From the NCBI GenBank assembly GCA_963744275.1, contig CAVUSX010000007.1:1-64000 (forward strand): DNA of 64,000 nucleotides, written 5' to 3'. Shown here piece after piece: positions 60,711 to 64,000 of the stretch. The translations under genes and the position numbers were made by a program. This stretch comes from VAZQ01 sp963744275. Lineage in GTDB: Bacteria > Pseudomonadota > Alphaproteobacteria > Rhizobiales > Xanthobacteraceae. Every line of letters begins with the position of its first letter. Position 1 is the first letter of the stretch. The notes beneath the pieces were generated by a model, which was not told the DNA's origin, did not search any database, and worked only from the letters and a program-made list of their open reading frames with translations.

Positions 60711-62422
60711 AACAGGCCTTTTCGACAGCCCCGCCCGGATGTGTAACAGCGCCGGAACGTGCCGATCCCACCTGCTCGGCGTATTTCCACAGATATCCGG
60801 AAGTGAATTGCGGCTTGCGCGGCTTCCAGGCCGCGCGCCGCTTGTCGAGCTCGGCCTTGGACAGCTTCACATCGAGCGTGCCCTTGTCGGCGTCGAGGAC
60901 AATGATGTCGCCATCGCGAACCAGCGCGATCGGTCCGCCCACCGCCGCCTCGGGCCCGACATGGCCGACGCAGAACCCGCGGGTCGCACCCGAAAAACGC
61001 CCGTCGGTGATGAGTGCCACCTTGCCGCCCATGCCCTGCCCGTAGAGCGCGGCCGTGGTGGTCAGCATCTCGCGCATGCCGGGGCCGCCCTTGGGCCCCT
61101 CGTAGCGGATCACCAACACTTCGCCTTCCTTGTATTTCTTTTTTCTGACGGCTTCGAAGCAAGTCTCTTCGCAGTCGAAACAGCGCGCCGGACCGGTAAA
61201 TTTCAAGCTCGACATGCCGGCAACCTTAACGATCGCGCCATCGGGCGCGAGATTGCCCTTCAGGCCGACGACGCCGCCGGTCTCCGACAGCGGCTTGTCG
61301 GCGGGCCGCACCACGTCCTGGTCCCGGTTCCACTTCACGCGCTTGAGATTCTCGGCGATGGTGCGGCCGTTCACGGTCATGCACTCGCCGTGCAAGAAGC
61401 CGTGGTCGAGCAAGCGTTTTCATCAGCAGTGGAACGCCGCCAGCTTCGAACAGGTCTTTGGCAACATAACGGCCGGCCGGTTTCAAATCTGCGATATAAG
61501 GTGTTCTTTTGAAGATTTCGGCGACGTCGAACAGGTCGAACGCGATGCCGCATTCGTGAGCGAGCGCCGGCAAGTGCAGGGCGGCATTGGTGGATCCGCC
61601 GGTGGCGGCGACCACGGCGGCGGCGTTCTCCAGCGCCTTGCGGGTCACGATGTCGCGCGGACGCAAGCCGGTTCGGATCAGGTCCATGACCTGCTCGCCG
61701 GCGGTCATGCAAAGGGCATCGCGGATCTCGTAGGGCGCCGGCGCGCCGGCCGAATACGGCAAGGCGAGCCCGATCGCCTCCGAGACCGTCGCCATGGTGT
61801 TGGCGGTGAATTGCGCCCCGCACGCCCCCGCGGACGGGCAGGCGCTCTGCTCGAGCAGGTCGAGATCCTCCTTGGACATCTGGCCGACCGAATGCTTGCC
61901 GACCGCCTCGAACACGTCCTGGACGGTGACCGGCTGCCCCTTGAAGGTGCCGGGCAGAATCGACCCGCCATAGATGAAGATGGACGGCACGTTCAGGCGG
62001 CACATGGCCATCATCATGCCGGGCAGCGACTTATCGCAGCCGGCGATGCCGACGAGGCCGTCATAGGCATGACCACGCATGGTGAGCTCGACCAAATCGG
62101 CGATCACCTCGCGCGAGGGCAAGGACGACTTCATGCCCTCATGCCCCATGGCGATGCCGTCGGTGACCGTGATGGTGCAGAATTCCCGCGCCGTCCCGCC
62201 CGCGGCCGCCACCCCCTTCTTCGCCGCCTGCGCCTGGCGCATCAGCGCGATATTGCAGGGAGCGGCCTCGTTCCAGCAGGAGGCCACGCCGACGAAGGGC
62301 TGGTGGATCTGCGCCCGCGTCAGTCCCATGGCGTAGTAATAGGAGCGATGCGGCGCCCGCTCGGGACCCTCGGTCACATGCCGGCTGGGCAGCCTCGACT
62401 TGAGGTTGGTCTTCGCGTCCAT
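60697..62422 (-). CDS. ilvD: Dihydroxy-acid dehydratase, one frame break
   Basis: The start Met-Asp-Ala-Lys-Thr-Asn-Leu-Lys-Ser-Arg-Leu at 62422 leads to Ser-Cys-Trp-Asn-Glu-Ala-Ala-Pro-Cys-Asn, Ala-Gly-Cys-Asp-Lys-Ser-Leu-Pro-Gly and Pro-Ser-Ala-Gly-Ala-Cys-Gly (cluster Cys). One extra base at about 61413 shifts the frame after Leu-Leu-Met-Lys-Thr-Leu. The rest carries Ile-Thr-Asp-Gly-Arg-Phe-Ser-Gly-Ala-Thr-Arg-Gly. Corrected length is 574 residues. IlvD makes the 2-oxo acids of valine and isoleucine synthesis with an Fe-S cluster. Its 3' end overlaps the exoR-like start by 14 bases, so the two are probably co-transcribed. Confidence 0.94.
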
Positions 62423-62739
62423 TGACTTGATTCGCCCCCGCCTCGCTGCTGCACCGCACCATGAAAAACCAAAAGGGCAGCAGTCTTTTGGCTTTCAGTC
62501 CGTCTCCGAGAACGGTATGGCCAAATCGCGGCGTGGAACCGACCTCGATCCTCTGTGGCTGAAATGTTTCAGAGGTGTTGCCGATGCGCCACAGATTTTC
62601 ACACCTAATTAACTACTAACTTGGACGGTGCCAGTCCCGTGGCTGGTTGGGCCCGATCGCGGATGACGCCCCTGCCCGGTCGCGCCCTTACCTGGCAGGC
62701 GTAAGCTGGCTGGTCGGAGACCCCCGCAAATCCTCGAGA
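62423..62739. other. Divergent intergenic region between ilvD and the glycosylase gene
   Basis: About 320 bases that must hold both promoters. Weakly AT-richer than its surroundings near 62560-62620. I see no riboswitch or attenuator-like leader. Confidence 0.4.
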
Positions 62740-63321
62740 ATGGCCCTCATGCCAAGATTGCTGCATCGGCGCTTCTTTGCCCGCAGTGTGCACGCGGTCG
62801 CGCCCGACTTGATCGGCGCGACGCTGCTCTACCGCGGCGTCGGCGGGACCATCGTCGAGCTCGAGGCCTATGACCAGACCGATCCGGCCGCGCACAGCTA
62901 TCGTGGCCGCACCCCGCGCAATGCCGTGATGTTCGGCCCTCCGGGCCACGCCTATGTCTACCGCTCCTACGGCATCCACTGGTGTCTCAACCTCGTCTGC
63001 GAGCCGGAAGGCAGCGCCGGCGCGGTCCTGATACGGGCGTTGCAGCCGACCGCGGGGCTCCCCGCCATGCGGCGGCGGCGCGGGACCAGGGAAGAACGTC
63101 TGCTCTGCGCCGGGCCGGGACGCTTGTGCCAGGCGCTCGGCATCACCGGCGATGACGACGGACGCGCGCTCGAACCCCCTTGGTTCGAATTGCGCGCCCG
63201 CACCGCCGTGCCCGAGATCGCCGTCGGTCCACGCATCGGAATCAGCGTGGCGGTCGAGCAGCCCTGGCGCTACGGCCTCAAGGGTTCGCGCTTCTTGAGC
63301 AAGCCGTTCGCCGCCGCCTGA
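62740..63321 (+). CDS. 3-methyladenine DNA glycosylase (AAG/MPG family)
   Basis: 193 residues from the ATG at 62740. Phe-Phe-Ala-Arg-Ser-Val-His-Ala-Val-Ala-Pro-Asp-Leu-Ile-Gly, Ile-Val-Glu-Leu-Glu-Ala-Tyr (catalytic Glu), Asp-Pro-Ala-Ala-His-Ser-Tyr-Arg-Gly, Arg-Asn-Ala-Val-Met-Phe-Gly-Pro-Pro-Gly-His-Ala-Tyr-Val-Tyr and Gly-Ile-His-Trp-Cys-Leu-Asn define the family. It removes alkylated purines such as 3-methyladenine. Divergent from ilvD. Confidence 0.93.
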   Translation: MALMPRLLHRRFFARSVHAVAPDLIGATLLYRGVGGTIVELEAYDQTDPAAHSYRGRTPRNAVMFGPPGHAYVYRSYGIHWCLNLVCEPEGSAGAVLIRALQPTAGLPAMRRRRGTREERLLCAGPGRLCQALGITGDDDGRALEPPWFELRARTAVPEIAVGPRIGISVAVEQPWRYGLKGSRFLSKPFAAA

Positions 63322-63333
63322 CCGGCCGACGGC

Positions 63334-64000
63334 TCACTCCACATCGGGGGCGAACAGCTCGTCGGCAGATACCACCCGCGGCGCGAGCCCCTGCTCGTGG
63401 ACGAAGCGGCCTATGGCGGCCAGGGCGGGACGGTTGGGTGCGAGCCCGTAGGACCAGAAATCCTTGCCGAAGACGCGCCACGCCTCCTCCACGTGATCGA
63501 TGAGCCAGGGCAGCGAGAGCTGCAGCGCATCGGTGTCATGGAGACCCTCGATGGCCATATCCTTGGCGGCCCGGAACGCCTGGTAGATGCTCCGTGCGGC
63601 CCACGGATGCGCCTTGTGCACGTCCTCGCGCAGCACCACGGTATGCATGATCGGGAAGATTCCGGTGCGGCCGTAATAGTCCTGCTCGACCTGCTTGAAG
63701 CTCGGAAACAGCCGGGCGATGCGCGGCGAGCCGGCGCGGAAGAGCGTGGGGATGTAGATCGAGAGCAAGGCGTCGAGCTCGCCCGCCGCAAACAGGCCTT
63801 CGAGCGTCTGCCCGGCTCGCAGAAACTCCAGGCGGACGTCGCCTGGCAGGTCGAGCGCGATGAGCGGCGGCTCGGTCGCGGAATTGAGGCCGCCGATGAA
63901 CCAATGCAGATCGGAGGGCGCGACGCCGTAGTCGTGCTGCAGCATGCCGCGCATGAACACGAGCGCGGTCGAGCCGTATTGCGTGGTGCCGACGCGCTTG
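63334..64000 (-). CDS. 4,5-dihydroxyphthalate-decarboxylase-like / substrate-binding protein, 5' end outside the window
   Basis: The frame is open to the right edge; 222 residues are visible. The segment Tyr-Gly-Ser-Thr-Ala-Leu-Val-Phe-Met-Arg-Gly-Met-Leu-Gln-His-Asp-Tyr-Gly-Val is typical of Pht5-like proteins annotated as 4,5-dihydroxyphthalate decarboxylase or ABC-transporter binding proteins of the NMT1/THI5 fold. It is followed by Gly-Glu-Leu-Asp-Ala-Leu-Leu-Ser-Ile-Tyr-Ile-Pro, Arg-Leu-Phe-Pro-Ser and Gly-Ile-Phe-Pro-Ile-Met-His-Thr-Val-Val. The fold binds aromatic or small organic acids. Whether it is an enzyme or a receptor cannot be told from this part. Tail-to-tail with the glycosylase gene. 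Confidence 0.8.
   Translation of the reverse strand, partial: KRVGTTQYGSTALVFMRGMLQHDYGVAPSDLHWFIGGLNSATEPPLIALDLPGDVRLEFLRAGQTLEGLFAAGELDALLSIYIPTLFRAGSPRIARLFPSFKQVEQDYYGRTGIFPIMHTVVLREDVHKAHPWAARSIYQAFRAAKDMAIEGLHDTDALQLSLPWLIDHVEEAWRVFGKDFWSYGLAPNRPALAAIGRFVHEQGLAPRVVSADELFAPDVE

Noticed and set aside
1..64000. CRISPR arrays, rRNA genes, riboswitches, prophage structural genes
   Set aside because: Looked for by eye on both strands; no regularly spaced repeats, rRNA-like stretches, recognisable riboswitch cores or phage genes were found.

Overview
The window is high-GC DNA from an alphaproteobacterium of the order Hyphomicrobiales (Rhizobiales), most like the Bradyrhizobium / Rhodoplanes / Pseudolabrys group (Nitrobacteraceae-Xanthobacteraceae). 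This rests on the housekeeping gene order (gatCAB; secDF-yajC; argS-SPOR-nagZ-scpAB-tatABC-serS-surE-pcm-nlpD), the IS66 and IS701 types, the Rhizobiales intergenic repeat next to surE, and the many TctC/Bug-type binding proteins. I do not name a genus.

Layout. (1) 1-13.5 kb is an accessory zone with few intact genes. It holds frame-broken remnants of small rhizobial proteins, a truncated IS630 beside a LexA-type winged-helix gene, and an IS66 copy whose tnpB is split by a 2.6-kb serine-recombinase cassette. The 3' end of that IS66 is lost, and a complete IS701 element with a CTAG target duplication lies just beyond it. A YwaF-like membrane protein and two hypothetical genes follow, and the zone ends at tRNA-Ser(GCT). 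(2) 13.7-19.7 kb holds a Sel1 protein, a DUF2147 protein, a 27-residue Lys-rich protein and the gatCAB amidotransferase genes. (3) 19.9-26.2 kb is a catabolic-looking cluster: three Bug/TctC binding proteins, an LLM-class flavin monooxygenase, a maleate-isomerase-type racemase and a D-2-hydroxyacid dehydrogenase. (4) 26.2-47.1 kb is a dense core block: trmFO, a kinase-like/AMP-binding-C fusion, a squalene/phytoene-synthase-like protein, Mth938-like, secF, secD, yajC, a DUF815 ATPase, then nlpD-like, pcm, surE, serS, tatC, tatB, tatA, scpB, scpA, nagZ, a SPOR protein and argS. (5) 47.5-52.5 kb is a signalling trio on the opposite strand: a FIST sensor, a hybrid histidine kinase and a GGDEF-EAL protein. 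The kinase and the GGDEF-EAL protein share a near-identical N-terminal module, so the locus looks like a NosP/NahK-type nitric-oxide-responsive circuit. (6) 52.5-64 kb holds dgt, erpA, a heavily frame-broken RND efflux operon, xthA, an ExoR-like Sel1 protein, ilvD, a 3-methyladenine glycosylase and, at the right edge, a partial 4,5-dihydroxyphthalate-decarboxylase-like/binding protein.

How the parts fit. The core block combines protein export (SecDF/YajC, TatABC), chromosome segregation (ScpAB), cell-wall turnover (NagZ, SPOR, NlpD-like), translation (GatCAB, SerRS, ArgRS, TrmFO) and repair/salvage (SurE, Pcm, Dgt, XthA, Mpg). Two apparent insertions break it: the signalling trio between dgt and argS, and the RND operon between erpA and xthA.

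Caveat on sequence quality. gatA, the hydroxyacid dehydrogenase gene, trmFO, serS, scpB, the SPOR gene, erpA, exoR-like and ilvD each carry one or two frame breaks, and every one is repaired by removing a single base, usually one that lengthens a short run. Breaks in indispensable genes with otherwise perfect conservation point to insertion errors in the assembly rather than gene death, so single-frameshift genes are listed as CDS with the break located.
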